A DNA stretch of 39,139 nucleotides, taken from NCBI GenBank assembly GCA_003222385.1, contig QHVV01000004.1, positions 48,277 to 87,415 on the forward strand, given 5' to 3'. The number at the start of each line of letters is the position of its first letter. Position 1 is the first letter of the stretch. A program made the position numbers and the translations under genes. Under the pieces are notes generated by a model. It had not been told where the DNA came from. It did not search any database and saw nothing but the letters and a program-made list of their open reading frames with translations. The stretch is from Acidobacteriota bacterium (GTDB lineage: Bacteria > Acidobacteriota > Thermoanaerobaculia > UBA5066 > Gp7-AA6). Positions 26,731 to 38,236 of this stretch are shown piece by piece.

Positions 26731-27210
26731 TCAGGCGTGCTGTGAGTAGCTGGGAAGAGGAGAACCGGCGGGAGACGGGAACGCGTTCATCTCGTTCTCG
26801 GAAACGAGGAGGTCCTTCAGCGTGATCCGACTCAAGACCTGGTCGACCGCGATCTGGAGCATTCGCCAGACGGAACGGATCGAGCAGTCGGGCATGTGTG
26901 TACAGAGCCGGGCGAGGCCGCCGTGCGTGTCGCAGAAGGACGGCTCGTAGAGACGGCCTCCCAGAGTCGCGAGCACCTCTCCGACGTTGATCTGGTCGGC
27001 CGGCCGCGAGAGCGCGTAACCTCCGGCCTGCCCGCGGGTCGACTTGACGAACCCGCCTTCGCGGAGGATCCGCATCATCTTGGCGACGTTCGGCTCCGAG
27101 ATGCCTTCGGCGCGGGAGAGCTCGGGAATCGCGACGCTGCCGGACGTCCCCTCTCGCCCGACGCGGAGCAGGCAACGCAGCCCGTACTCTTCCTGTGAGC
27201 TCAGCTTCAT
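26731..27210 (-). CDS. Rrf2-family transcriptional regulator, probably Fe-S sensing
   Basis: The protein has 159 aa. The N-terminal winged helix (LSSQEEYGLRCLLRV, ISEPNVAKMMRILREGGFVKSTRGQAGGYALSRP) is typical of Rrf2. Three cysteines follow at C93, C103 and C109, in the cluster-binding loop; spacing C-x9-C-x5-C differs from the C-x5-C-x5-C of IscR. It lies 43 nt after sufT, so it is probably cotranscribed and may control the suf operon. The tail after about residue 140 (Pro/Ser-rich) is not part of the family core. No binding site was identified with confidence. Confidence 0.9.
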   Translation of the reverse strand: MKLSSQEEYGLRCLLRVGREGTSGSVAIPELSRAEGISEPNVAKMMRILREGGFVKSTRGQAGGYALSRPADQINVGEVLATLGGRLYEPSFCDTHGGLARLCTHMPDCSIRSVWRMLQIAVDQVLSRITLKDLLVSENEMNAFPSPAGSPLPSYSQHA

Positions 27211-27253
27211 TTCCGTGCTCCCGTTTTCTTACGTTTCACTTCTCACGTCTCCA

Positions 27254-27799
27254 TCACATCATTCCGAGCTGCAGCTTGGCCGCATCCGACATCATGCTCA
27301 TGCTCCACGGCGGATCGAAGAGGACCTGGACGTCGGCTTCGCGGATTCCCGGCACCGTCAGGAGCTTCTGGAGGATGTCTTCGCGCAGAATGTCTCCCAT
27401 CCCGCAGCCCGGGGCGGTCAGCGTGAACTTCACCTCGACCTTGTTACCGCCGTCGGCGAGCGGGGCCAGAGAGACGCCGTAGACGAGACCGAGATCCACG
27501 ATGTTGACCGGGATCTCCGGGTCGTAGCACGTTCGCAGCTGGTCCCAGCAGAGGTCCTCGACCGACTTGGGCGACGCCGACTGTTCCGACGTTTCCTGCT
27601 CGGGCTCGATCCCGATCGCGTCCGCGTCTTTTCCGTCGATTCTCGCGAGATAGCCCATCGGGACCATCACGGTGTAGCTGCCTCCCAGGGATTGGGTGAT
27701 CTGCAGGTTCGTGCCGGCCGGGATCGTGAACTTCGTGCCGGCCGGGATCTCACTCGCCAACACCTCCCGGGTCGTCGTGGTCTCTCTCTGCGCCCACAT
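27254..27799 (-). CDS. sufT: SufT, MIP18-family Fe-S maturation factor
   Basis: The protein has 181 aa. The N-terminal 85 residues are a SufT-specific beta-rich domain (IPAGTKFTIPAGTNLQITQSL), and the C-terminal MIP18/DUF59 domain has DPEIPVNIVDLGLVYG and the conserved cysteine in TAPGCGMGD. SufT assists maturation of Fe-S proteins downstream of the SufBCD scaffold. ATG at 27797-27799, with 1 nt between it and the sufU stop, so the two are coupled. It ends the core suf gene set. Confidence 0.93.
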   Translation of the reverse strand: MWAQRETTTTREVLASEIPAGTKFTIPAGTNLQITQSLGGSYTVMVPMGYLARIDGKDADAIGIEPEQETSEQSASPKSVEDLCWDQLRTCYDPEIPVNIVDLGLVYGVSLAPLADGGNKVEVKFTLTAPGCGMGDILREDILQKLLTVPGIREADVQVLFDPPWSMSMMSDAAKLQLGMM

Positions 27800-27800
27800 A

Positions 27801-28291
27801 TCAGGCGCCTCCGCTCTCGGCCTTCGGACCTTCGGTGAGCTCGGTCGACACTGTCTGATCGACCCCGGCGAGCGCGGCCTTCAAAGTGTGCCAGGGGAGC
27901 GTGGCGCACTTGACGCGCACCGGGAACTCCCGAACTCCCGAGAAGACCTCCAGCTTGCCGAGCTCCGACTCGCCCGGTTCCTTCTTGCCGTCCTGCCCGG
28001 TGATCAGCCGGTGGAAGCGCTCGAAGAGAGCCTCGGCTTCGGCGCGCGTGCGGCCTTTCACCGCGTCCGTCATCATCGAGGCGGAGGCCGTCGAGATCGC
28101 GCAGCCCGCGCCCCGGAAGCCGACGTCTTCGAGAACGTCGTCTTCGAGCCGGATGAAGACGGTCTCCCGGTCGCCGCAGAGAGGGTTGTAGCCCTCCGCG
28201 CGACGGTTCGCGCCGACGAGCTCGCCGAAGTTCCTCGGCCGCTTGCTGTGATCGAGGATCACTTCCTGGTATAGCTCCCGCAGCTCGCCCA

Positions 28292-28292
<1 letters not shown>
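27801..28292 (-). CDS. sufU: SufU, zinc-dependent sulfur acceptor
   Basis: The protein has 163 aa. C39, D41 (LCGDRE), C64 (GAGCAIS) and C129 (VKCATLPW) form the zinc/active site of SufU, and the insertion between the second and third cysteine that separates SufU from IscU scaffolds is present (LITGQDGKKEPGESELG). It takes persulfide from SufS. ATG at 28290-28292 overlaps the sufS stop by one base (TGATG). Confidence 0.93.
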
Positions 28293-29553
<1,261 letters not shown>

Positions 29554-29557
<4 letters not shown>

Positions 29558-30906
29558 GAGATCACCTCGCGGATCGCATCGGCGCCGGTTCCGGGCAGGC
29601 GTAAGCCCAGCTGGCGCTCCACGAAGGAGCGGAGCGGGGCGACGCGGATCCGGGATGCGACGTCGCTCGCGAAGGCGTAGACGAGCAGGTCTCGCGCGTC
29701 CTTCTCCCCGATCCCGCGGGAGCGCAGGTAGAACATCGCGGCTGCGTCGAGCTGGCCGATCGTCGAACCGTGCCGGCACTTGACGTCGTCCGCGAAGATC
29801 TCGAGCGCCGGCTCCGAATTGACCAGAGCTTCCCTCGAAAGGAGCAGGTTCTTGTTCGTCTGCATGGCGTCGGTCTTCTGGGCGTCGGGATGCACGACGA
29901 TCGTGCCGTGGAAGATCCCGCGCGACTTTCCGTCCATGATCCCTTTGTACAGCTCCCGGCTCGTGCCGTGCGGCTTCACGTGATCGATCCGCGTGTGGTT
30001 GTCGAGAAGCTGCGACCCGGAGCCCAGGAAAAGCCCGTTCATCGTGCACTCGGCCCCTTCCGCGTCGAGTCGGACGTTCAGGTCGTTCCTTGCGAGGGCG
30101 CCGCCGAGAGAGATCGAGTGCGACGTGAAATGGCTGTCGCGACCCTGGGAGACCGAGATCGTCGAGACGTGGTAGGCCGCGTTGCTCTCCCGCTCGAGCC
30201 GGGAGAGATCGAGCACGGCGCCTTCCTTCAACACCACTTCCGTGACCGCGTTCGTGAAGTACAGCTCGCCGGTGGTGCCGATGTACGTCTCGACCAGCGA
30301 CGCCTGGCTTCCCGGCTCGGCGATCACGAGGTTGCGCGGATGCGACACGGTGGGCCCGAAAACCGGCTCCGAGAGGAAGACCAGGTGTATGGGACATTCG
30401 ACGACGGTCCGGGCGGGGAGCCGGACGAAGGCGCCATCTTCCAAGAAAGCCGCGTTCAACGCGGCGAAGGCGTTCCCGTCCCGCGCGATCCGGCCGAGAT
30501 AGGGCGCGGCCCACTCCGGCCGTTCCGCCAGGACCTGTTGGAGGCTCTCGACCTCGAGACCGTCGGCCCCGGCTGCGGCCGAAGAGAGCGCGCGCGAATG
30601 GCGCCCGTTGACGAAGACGAGCTGGATCTCGTCCTCTCCGCGAAGATCGTCGGGAATGCGCGGCGCTGCGGTCGGGCCCGTCTCGGGCGCCGGCTCGAAC
30701 GGCACTTTCCGGATCGGCGCGACGTTCGTATATTTCCAGGCCTCGTCGCGGACCGTCGGAAAGCCTTTGTCGTGAAAACGCGCCATCCCGGCGCGCCGGA
30801 TCTCCGTCACCCACTCGGGGTCGCGCGGCGAGCGTCTTTCCCGGTAAGCGTTCGCGAGAGACCGCTCGAGCCCGGTGGCGCGAATTTCCTCGGAGACCGC
30901 TTCCAT
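29554..30906 (-). CDS. sufD: Fe-S cluster assembly protein SufD
   Basis: The protein has 450 aa. EAWKYTNVAPIRK near residue 60, the right-handed beta-helix core and the C-terminal KCRHGSTIGQLDAAAMFYLRSRGI are diagnostic for SufD, with the conserved histidine in CRHGST. It forms SufBC2D with SufB and SufC. ATG at 30904-30906 overlaps the sufC stop by one base (TGATG). Confidence 0.95.
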
Positions 30907-31688
30907 CAGGACACCGGGGCCGGCTGCGCGGGGACGGGCGGTTCCTTCTCGAGCCAGGAATAGCCCTTCTCCTCCAGCTCGAGCGCGAGCTCCTTGCCTC
31001 CCTCGAGCGCGATCCGGCCGTCGACGAGGACATGCAGGAAATCCGGGACGATGTAATTCAGGAGTCTCTGGTAGTGCGTCACGACGATCATGGCGCGCTC
31101 CGGAGTGCGCAGGGAGTTGACGCCGGAGGCGACGGTGCGCAGCGCGTCGATGTCGAGACCAGAGTCGGTCTCGTCCAGGATCGCAAGCGTCGGATCGAGG
31201 ATCGCCATCTGGAAAATCTCGTTCCGCTTCTTTTCGCCGCCCGAGAAGCCCTCGTTCACCGGCCGTTTCACGAGCTCCTCGTCGATATCCACCAGCTTCG
31301 CCCGTTGCTTGACGAGCGCGAGGAAGTCGAAGGCGTCGAGCTCCGGCAGGCCGCGATGCTTTCGGACCGCGTTCAGCGCGTTCTTGAGGAAATAGACGTT
31401 CGACACGCCCGGAATCTCGACCGGGTACTGGAAGGCGAGGAAGACGCCTTCGCGGGCCCGAGCCTCGGGCGTCATCGCGAGCAGGTCCTGCCCCTTGTAT
31501 CGGACGTGCCCTGCCGTGACCTCGTAGCCGGGACGGCCGGCGAGAACGTGGGCGAGGGTGCTCTTTCCGGAGCCGTTCGGGCCCATGATGGCGTGGACCT
31601 CGCCCGCGCTCACCGTCAGATCCACGCCGCGGAGGATCTCGTTGCCGGCGACGCTCGCGTGAAGGTTCTCGATTTCGAGCAGCGCCAT
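30906..31688 (-). CDS. sufC: Fe-S cluster assembly ATPase SufC
   Basis: The protein has 260 aa. Walker A GPNGSGKST is at 36-44, the ABC signature FSGGEKKR and Walker B LAILDETDSGLDIDAL follow. It is the cytosolic ABC ATPase that drives the SufB-SufD conformational change. ATG at 31686-31688, 4 nt after the sufB stop. A short Pro-rich tail follows the usual end. Confidence 0.95.
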   Translation of the reverse strand: MALLEIENLHASVAGNEILRGVDLTVSAGEVHAIMGPNGSGKSTLAHVLAGRPGYEVTAGHVRYKGQDLLAMTPEARAREGVFLAFQYPVEIPGVSNVYFLKNALNAVRKHRGLPELDAFDFLALVKQRAKLVDIDEELVKRPVNEGFSGGEKKRNEIFQMAILDPTLAILDETDSGLDIDALRTVASGVNSLRTPERAMIVVTHYQRLLNYIVPDFLHVLVDGRIALEGGKELALELEEKGYSWLEKEPPVPAQPAPVS

Positions 31689-31692
31689 CGTC

Positions 31693-33165
<1,473 letters not shown>

Positions 33166-33248
33166 ACGGAAAAGTCAACTTTCACTCGGCGGCTAAGCTC
33201 AACGATAAGAGTGATTTACACGCGCTGTCCGGATAGACTGATGCTTCG

Positions 33249-35159
33249 ATGCCCGATCCTCCAGACGTCCGCGTCGCCGTCCCTCCGGCTCGTCCGGTGG
33301 TTGTCTTCGACGGAGACTGCAAGTTCTGCCGCTTCTGGATCCGGCGCTGGAAGAGCGTCACGGGCGACCAGGTCGAGTACGTGCCTTATCAGGAAGCTGC
33401 GCCGCGGTTCCCGGAGATCCCGGAAGCGGAGTTTCGGCGAGCCGTGCAGCTCGTGCTGCCGACCGGGGAGGTCTTTTCGGGGGCGGAGGCTGCCCTCGCA
33501 ACGCTCGCGCAGCCTCCCGGCCACCAGCGAACGCTCGCGATGTATCGGCGAATCCCGGGCGTCCGCCCGATCACGAATCTGGCCTACCGGTTCATCGCGC
33601 ACCATCGCGACGCGTTTTTCCGGATCACGCGCCTGCTCTGGGGAGAGGTCGCCGAGAAGCCGACGTACTTCGCCGCGAGTTCGATTTTCGTCCGCCTCCT
33701 GGCGCTCTGCTATCTCGCGGCATTCCTGTCGTTGTGGGTTCAGGTCGACGGCCTGATCGGGCCGCGCGGCATCCTTCCCGCGCAGGGATACTTGGACTGG
33801 ATCCGGGCACAGACGGGCCCGTCCCGGTACTGGCTCGTTCCCACGCTCGCCTGGCTCTCCGCGAAACCGGCGATGCTCCACGGTCTGTGCGCCGGCGGAG
33901 CGCTCGCATCGCTCGGGGTCGCCTTCGGCGTGGCGCCGACTCTCGGCCTCGCGGTCGCCTGGGTCTCCTACCTGTCGCTGTCGTCGATCTCCCAGGTGTT
34001 CCTGAGCTACCAGTGGGACGCGCTCCTGCTCGAGACGGGACTGCTCGCGATCTTCCTGTCGCCTCCGGCATGGCGCCTCTGTTTTTCCGGGTCCTCGCCT
34101 CCTTCCGCGAGCGCGCTCCTGCTCCTGCGGTGGCTGCTGTTCCGGCTCATGTTCTCCTCGGGCGCGGTCAAGCTCGGAAGCGGCGATCCGTCGTGGCGCT
34201 CGTTGACCGCGCTTCGCGTTCACTACGAAACGCAGCCGCTGCCGACCTGGATCGGATGGGCCTTCCATCAGTTTTCGCCGTCCTTTCAGACGGCGTCATG
34301 CGTCTTTCTCCTCTCTGTCGAGCTCGTCGTGCCGTTTTTCGTTTTCGCTCCGCGCCGTGCGAAGCACCTGGCCTTCGGTCTGCTTCTGCAGCTCCAGATC
34401 CTGATCGCTCTGACCGGCAACTACGCGTTCTTCAACTGGCTCGCGATCGCGCTCTGCTTCCTCCTGATCGACGATGCGCCGTTCTCGTGGCGTCGCGCGA
34501 GGCCCGTTCCCGAGCCGACGCCCGCCCGCCCGCGCCGATGGCCAACCGGAGTCATCGCCCCGGTGGCCGCCGTCCTGCTGATTGCAAGCAGCGTCCAGCT
34601 CGTGTTCACCGTGCGCCGCTCGGCCGCGGGAGTGCCGAAAGCCGCGATTCGACTCGTGGAATGGCTCTCGCCTCTTCGGAGCGTCAACCAGTACGGCCTG
34701 TTCGCGGTCATGACGACGCGCCGGCCGGAAATCGTCGTCGAGGGGAGCGACGACGGCCGGACGTGGCGGCCTTACGAGTTTCGGTGGAAGCCCGGCGCCG
34801 TCGGCGGCCGGCCCCGGTTCGTCGCGCCGCACCAGCCTCGTCTCGACTGGCAGATGTGGTTCGCGGCGCTCGAGAGCTGCGAAGAGAACCCGTGGCTGGT
34901 GAGCTTTCTCGGGCGTCTCCTTCAGGGCGAGCCCGCCGTGCTCCGCCTCCTCGCGACGAACCCCTTCCCGGCGAGCCCGCCGCGCTACGTCCGGACTCTG
35001 GTGTACGACTACCGGTTCACGGACCGGGAGACGCGCCGCCGGACGGGAGCCTGGTGGAGGCGCGAGCTCATGGGCGCCTACTGTCCGATCGTTTCGCGGG
35101 AGATGCTGCGGGAAACCGGTCCGGGAGCCGGCGGAACGAGTGGGTCGCGACAATACTGA
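33249..35159 (+). CDS. DCC-thioredoxin/lipase maturation factor fusion protein
   Basis: The protein has 636 aa. Residues of about 17-130 are a DCC (DUF393) thiol-disulfide domain with VVFDGDCKFC, a CxxC redox pair. From about 145 to 450 there are multiple hydrophobic segments, and DGLIGPRGILPAQGYL, SYQWDALLLETGLLAIF, MFSSGAVKLGSGDPSW and ALRVHYETQPLPTW match the lipase maturation factor 1 (LMF1) family; the C-terminal NPWLVSFLGRLLQGEPAVLRLLATNPF and VRTLVYDYRFT also belong to it. Animal LMF1 folds lipases in the ER; a bacterial role in folding envelope enzymes is inference. No Shine-Dalgarno precedes the ATG; a TAGACT -10-like box ends 9 nt upstream, so the mRNA may be leaderless. Confidence 0.88.
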   Translation: MPDPPDVRVAVPPARPVVVFDGDCKFCRFWIRRWKSVTGDQVEYVPYQEAAPRFPEIPEAEFRRAVQLVLPTGEVFSGAEAALATLAQPPGHQRTLAMYRRIPGVRPITNLAYRFIAHHRDAFFRITRLLWGEVAEKPTYFAASSIFVRLLALCYLAAFLSLWVQVDGLIGPRGILPAQGYLDWIRAQTGPSRYWLVPTLAWLSAKPAMLHGLCAGGALASLGVAFGVAPTLGLAVAWVSYLSLSSISQVFLSYQWDALLLETGLLAIFLSPPAWRLCFSGSSPPSASALLLLRWLLFRLMFSSGAVKLGSGDPSWRSLTALRVHYETQPLPTWIGWAFHQFSPSFQTASCVFLLSVELVVPFFVFAPRRAKHLAFGLLLQLQILIALTGNYAFFNWLAIALCFLLIDDAPFSWRRARPVPEPTPARPRRWPTGVIAPVAAVLLIASSVQLVFTVRRSAAGVPKAAIRLVEWLSPLRSVNQYGLFAVMTTRRPEIVVEGSDDGRTWRPYEFRWKPGAVGGRPRFVAPHQPRLDWQMWFAALESCEENPWLVSFLGRLLQGEPAVLRLLATNPFPASPPRYVRTLVYDYRFTDRETRRRTGAWWRRELMGAYCPIVSREMLRETGPGAGGTSGSRQY

Positions 35160-35174
35160 GAGGGGGTGCTTCGG

Positions 35175-35194
35175 ATGGCCACTATAATGGCCAT
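35175..35194. promoter_or_regulatory. Palindromic operator spanning the -10 box of the toxin-antitoxin operon
   Basis: ATGGCCA, 6 nt, TGGCCAT form a perfect 7-bp inverted repeat. The spacer and first base of the right arm contain TATAAT (35183-35188), a perfect -10 box. The GTG start of the antitoxin follows only 9 nt later, so transcription should begin at or just before the start codon. Binding of the antitoxin here would block RNA polymerase, the usual autoregulation in such operons. Confidence 0.7.
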
Positions 35195-35197
35195 CCA

Positions 35198-35575
35198 GTG
35201 AAAGACGTGACTGCGACCGAGGCCAAGAATTCCCTTCTCGCGCTTCTCCGGGCGGCGGAAGAAACCGGCGAAATGTTTCAGATCAGTCGAAACGGTCGGC
35301 CGGCGGCCGTCCTCGTTTCGGCGCAGGAGTGGTACGGGTTGGTCGAGACCCTGGAGATCCTGTCCGACCCGACGGCGATGAAAAAGCTTGCGAGGGCGCG
35401 GCGAGAGACGTCCGCCGGCCGCTTTCATACGCACCAGGAGGTCTGGGGAAGCGATGTCTTACAGCCTCGTCTATCTTCCCGGGGCGGTGAGAGACCTGCG
35501 CAAGCTCCCGGAAGACGTGGCCGAACGCGCCCGGCGCGGTCTCGAGCGCCTCGCAAGAGATCCCGAACTCGGTAA
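35198..35575 (+). CDS. Phd/YefM-like antitoxin with an extended C terminus
   Basis: The protein has 125 aa. KDVTATEAKNSLLALLRAAEETGEMFQISRNGRPAAVLVSAQEW is the Phd/YefM DNA-binding fold, which represses the operon and, through its C-terminal part, neutralises the toxin. Relatives end at about 85-95 aa, near GRFHTHQEVWG here, but no stop follows and the frame runs about 40 more Arg/Pro-rich residues, overlapping the toxin gene by 122 nt. The start is GTG at 35198 with no Shine-Dalgarno, fitting a leaderless mRNA. ATG codons in this frame are further in and less likely. Confidence 0.8.
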   Translation: MKDVTATEAKNSLLALLRAAEETGEMFQISRNGRPAAVLVSAQEWYGLVETLEILSDPTAMKKLARARRETSAGRFHTHQEVWGSDVLQPRLSSRGGERPAQAPGRRGRTRPARSRAPRKRSRTR

Positions 35576-35729
35576 CCGACTCGCTGAACTGCTCGCCGGC
35601 TTCTGGTCTTATCGCGTCGGTGACTACCGAATCATGTATCAGCTCCGCCGTCGGGAGCTGCTCGTGCTCGTCGTCATGATCGGACACCGAAGGGCGATCT
35701 ACGAACGAGCGCGGAGGGTCCGCGGGTGA
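35454..35729 (+). CDS. RelE/ParE-superfamily toxin
   Basis: The protein has 91 aa. SYSLVYLPGAVRDLRKLPEDVAERA, the LAGFWSYRVGDYRIMYQL core and VVMIGHRRAIYERA are typical of the RelE/YafQ-like fold, with conserved Arg and Tyr residues near the end as candidate RNA-contact residues. RelE members cut mRNA in the ribosome; ParE members act on gyrase, and the two cannot be told apart with certainty here. The basic end favours RelE. It starts inside the antitoxin frame and stops 1 nt before the convergent aconitase-like gene. Confidence 0.85.
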   Translation: MSYSLVYLPGAVRDLRKLPEDVAERARRGLERLARDPELGNRLAELLAGFWSYRVGDYRIMYQLRRRELLVLVVMIGHRRAIYERARRVRG

Positions 35730-35730
35730 G

Positions 35731-37770
35731 TCAGGCGAACCTCTCCGGCTCCCACGCGAGGCCGAGCTCGCCGGGCGGCGCCATGTAGCCGAGCAGAGCC
35801 GACGACGCGACGACGGCGGGGCTCGCGAGGTATCCCTCGCCGCCGACGCCCATACGGTTCTGCCAGTTGCGGTTGAACGACGTGATCGCGCGCTCCCCCT
35901 TCGTCAGCGAGTCGGGGCCCTGTCCGAAACACGGTCCGCACCACGACTGCCGGATCGCGCCGCCGACCGACCGGAAGACCTCGGCGATCGATTCTCCGCC
36001 GAGACGCGGATCGGGCGTCTCGATCCGCCGACCCACGCCTCCCGAGCCCGGGAAGACGGCGAGCGTCCGCGCGACCTTTCGAAATCCTTGCTCCCGGGCG
36101 GCGCGGAAGACGAGCGCCGCGGACAGAAGGTCGTCGTAACTTCCATTGGTGCAGGAGCCGATGAGCGCCTTGTCGAACGGCAGCCGCTCCCGCGCGACCT
36201 CGTCGGCCGGGTAAGCGTTGCCGGGTGAGTACGGCTTCGCGATCATCGGTTCGACCGAGTCCAGTCGCAGCTCCTCGTCGAGCTCGTAGATCGCGTCCGC
36301 TCCCGGTGCGACTTTCGGGTAGGGGAGAGTCTCCGGCGCGATCCCCTTCTCGCGGTACCAGGCGTCGGTCACCTCGTCCTGCGCGAAGATGCCGTTCAAC
36401 GCTTCCCCCTCCGCCATCATGTTCGCGATCGTGTTGCGGTAGGCGATCGGGAGCTGCCGGTCGGCGTCCACGAACTCGACGGACATTCCACCCGACTGTT
36501 TCGCGCCCCAGCGGCGGAGCAGCTCGAGAACGATGTCCTTGCCGGCGACCCACGGCTGCAGACCTCCTCGGAAGACCACGCGCCGCTGTTTCGCCAGGGT
36601 GAAGTAGATGTATCCGGTCGCCCAGCCGAATCCGAGCGTCGTCGAACCGACCCCGAATCCGACGGCTCCGTACGCGCCGTACGCGCGGCTGTGAGAGTCG
36701 GCGCCGGGGATGAATTGCCCGGGCAGCACCAGGCCCTGCTCCGGAAAGTAGAAGTGGAAGATCCCGTCGCCCGGCGTCGCGTAGTACGGCCTCTCGATTC
36801 CGTGCACGCGCGCGAACTCCCGGCCGATCGACGTCTGCCTCTCGTCCGCCTCCCTGCCGGTGAACACGAAGTGGTCGTTCGCGATCGCGGCCTGTCGCGG
36901 AAAGATCGAATTCCCGCCGGTGATCTGGTTGAAGGTGTGGATGGCGAATGGCGCGGTGCCGTCGGAAGCCGGCAGGAGGTCCGCGTAAACGCGCAGCGTC
37001 GCGCCGGGAGCGACCGTCCCGTCGCGATCTACCCGGTGCGCCCAGACGATCTGCTCCGTCGTCGTCAGCCGCCGGGAAGTCTCGGGATCGGGCCACGCAA
37101 CCTCGGGAAACGTCTCGACCGAACGCCGGAACTCGCGCCGCCCGACGGCGAAGATCCCACCGCTGACCCGGATCTCCTCTTCCTTCGGCGTCAGGGAAAC
37201 CGGCTCGTACCTTTTGTCCTTCGTCTCGTTCGTCAACCGCCGCGTGGCGACGTCGAACGCGAAGGCGTCGCCGTCCGCGGCGTCCGCCACCGCTTCGGGG
37301 CTCTGAACGACGTGGAGGCCGAGGTTGAACGCGTTCCGCCGGAAGATGTCGCCCATGTTCGCGCCGCACACGACGACGAGCTCGAGCCCCGCCTCCTCCG
37401 CGACGCCCTTTAACCCCGCGGGGCTCATCTCGCGGGAGGAGCCGATCGCGAACCGGTCGCCGGCCACCAGAAACGTCTCGCCGCGATGGACGCGCTCTCG
37501 AAAGTCCGGCATCAGGTAACGGAACGCGCCCGCCTTCCAGCGCTCGTCCAGATGCTCCAGGCTCTCGGAGACGCAGTCCGCCGCGGGAGTGATCTGGTCC
37601 GTGTCGATCGCGTCGAGCTTCCTGCCCGGGACTCCGGGATCCCAGAAGATCAGCGCCTTTCCGCGGATCGTGCGCGCGCCCCTGTCGCCGGCCGAGTCGG
37701 AAGGCCGTGGGCCGGGCAGCGAATCAGCGGTGACGCCCGGCTTCAAACGCGCGGGCTCGATATGTTCCAT
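35731..37770 (-). CDS. Aconitase-superfamily hydratase with N-terminal swivel domain
   Basis: The protein has 679 aa. Residues of about 35-220 are a LeuD-like swivel domain with DTDQITPA (57-64) and GSSRE (110-114). Residues of about 240-679 are the LeuC/aconitase catalytic part, with the [4Fe-4S] cysteines C540 (GSCTNGS), C611 and C614 (WCGPCFGQG) and the ADSHSRAYGAYG-type substrate segment. The order swivel-then-catalytic is inverted relative to aconitase A and recalls AcnB without its HEAT-like domain. It may isomerise citrate, isopropylmalate or a related acid; the substrate cannot be set from the sequence. Its Fe-S cluster would come from the suf system encoded nearby. Confidence 0.85.
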   Translation of the reverse strand: MEHIEPARLKPGVTADSLPGPRPSDSAGDRGARTIRGKALIFWDPGVPGRKLDAIDTDQITPAADCVSESLEHLDERWKAGAFRYLMPDFRERVHRGETFLVAGDRFAIGSSREMSPAGLKGVAEEAGLELVVVCGANMGDIFRRNAFNLGLHVVQSPEAVADAADGDAFAFDVATRRLTNETKDKRYEPVSLTPKEEEIRVSGGIFAVGRREFRRSVETFPEVAWPDPETSRRLTTTEQIVWAHRVDRDGTVAPGATLRVYADLLPASDGTAPFAIHTFNQITGGNSIFPRQAAIANDHFVFTGREADERQTSIGREFARVHGIERPYYATPGDGIFHFYFPEQGLVLPGQFIPGADSHSRAYGAYGAVGFGVGSTTLGFGWATGYIYFTLAKQRRVVFRGGLQPWVAGKDIVLELLRRWGAKQSGGMSVEFVDADRQLPIAYRNTIANMMAEGEALNGIFAQDEVTDAWYREKGIAPETLPYPKVAPGADAIYELDEELRLDSVEPMIAKPYSPGNAYPADEVARERLPFDKALIGSCTNGSYDDLLSAALVFRAAREQGFRKVARTLAVFPGSGGVGRRIETPDPRLGGESIAEVFRSVGGAIRQSWCGPCFGQGPDSLTKGERAITSFNRNWQNRMGVGGEGYLASPAVVASSALLGYMAPPGELGLAWEPERFA

Positions 37771-37826
37771 GGGCCAACGCTAACGCATCGAAGCGCCGGA
37801 GCGTTCCCGGCGGTCCCGCCCGAACC

Positions 37827-38219
37827 TCAGATACTCAGCAGCCGGTCGAAGAACGAGCGGTACTTCGTCAGCGCGACCCGCAGGTCCTCCGTCGAGATCC
37901 GGTCGCCTCGGTCCCACTGGCGTTCCAGTTCGGAACGCTCGTTCGCGAAGACCTCGGCCAGCCGCTTCATCAGGCGCGCGACGAGCGCATCCGCCCTCTC
38001 CACCGCCTGACGCGGTTCGTCGACAAAGCCGATCTGGATCTGGCTCCACTCCGAGCGAAAGCTCTCGGTCTCCTCGGGCGCAAAGAGGGCCGCGTGCGAC
38101 CCTCCGGCCGGAGGTTCCTCGTATCCCGCGGCCGGCCTCTCGACGCTTCGCGGCGCTTCGCTGGCCGCCAGATCCTCCGTGTGAAGGACACGGTCGCGTT
38201 CGGTGCGAACGTCCTCCAT
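37827..38219 (-). CDS. Small soluble protein, paralogue of the next gene
   Basis: The protein has 130 aa and no membrane segment. I do not recognise a named family. Residues of about 46-130 (FRSEWSQIQIGFVDEPRQAVERADALV ... STEDLRVALTKYRSFFDRLL when read with its middle part) align with the C-terminal domain of the neighbouring anchored protein: FVD.P..AV..A..LV, then TEDLR.A...YRS.FD.LL. The N-terminal 45 residues are polar and probably disordered. It lies 17 nt downstream of its paralogue, so they are likely cotranscribed and may associate. Confidence 0.65.
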   Translation of the reverse strand: MEDVRTERDRVLHTEDLAASEAPRSVERPAAGYEEPPAGGSHAALFAPEETESFRSEWSQIQIGFVDEPRQAVERADALVARLMKRLAEVFANERSELERQWDRGDRISTEDLRVALTKYRSFFDRLLSI

Positions 38220-38236
38220 CGGTCACCTCCCTCGCG

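Noticed and set aside
33166-33248. IscR/Rrf2 binding site in the sufB upstream region
   Set aside because: I looked for a dyad resembling known IscR sites and found only weak partial matches that cannot be told from chance.
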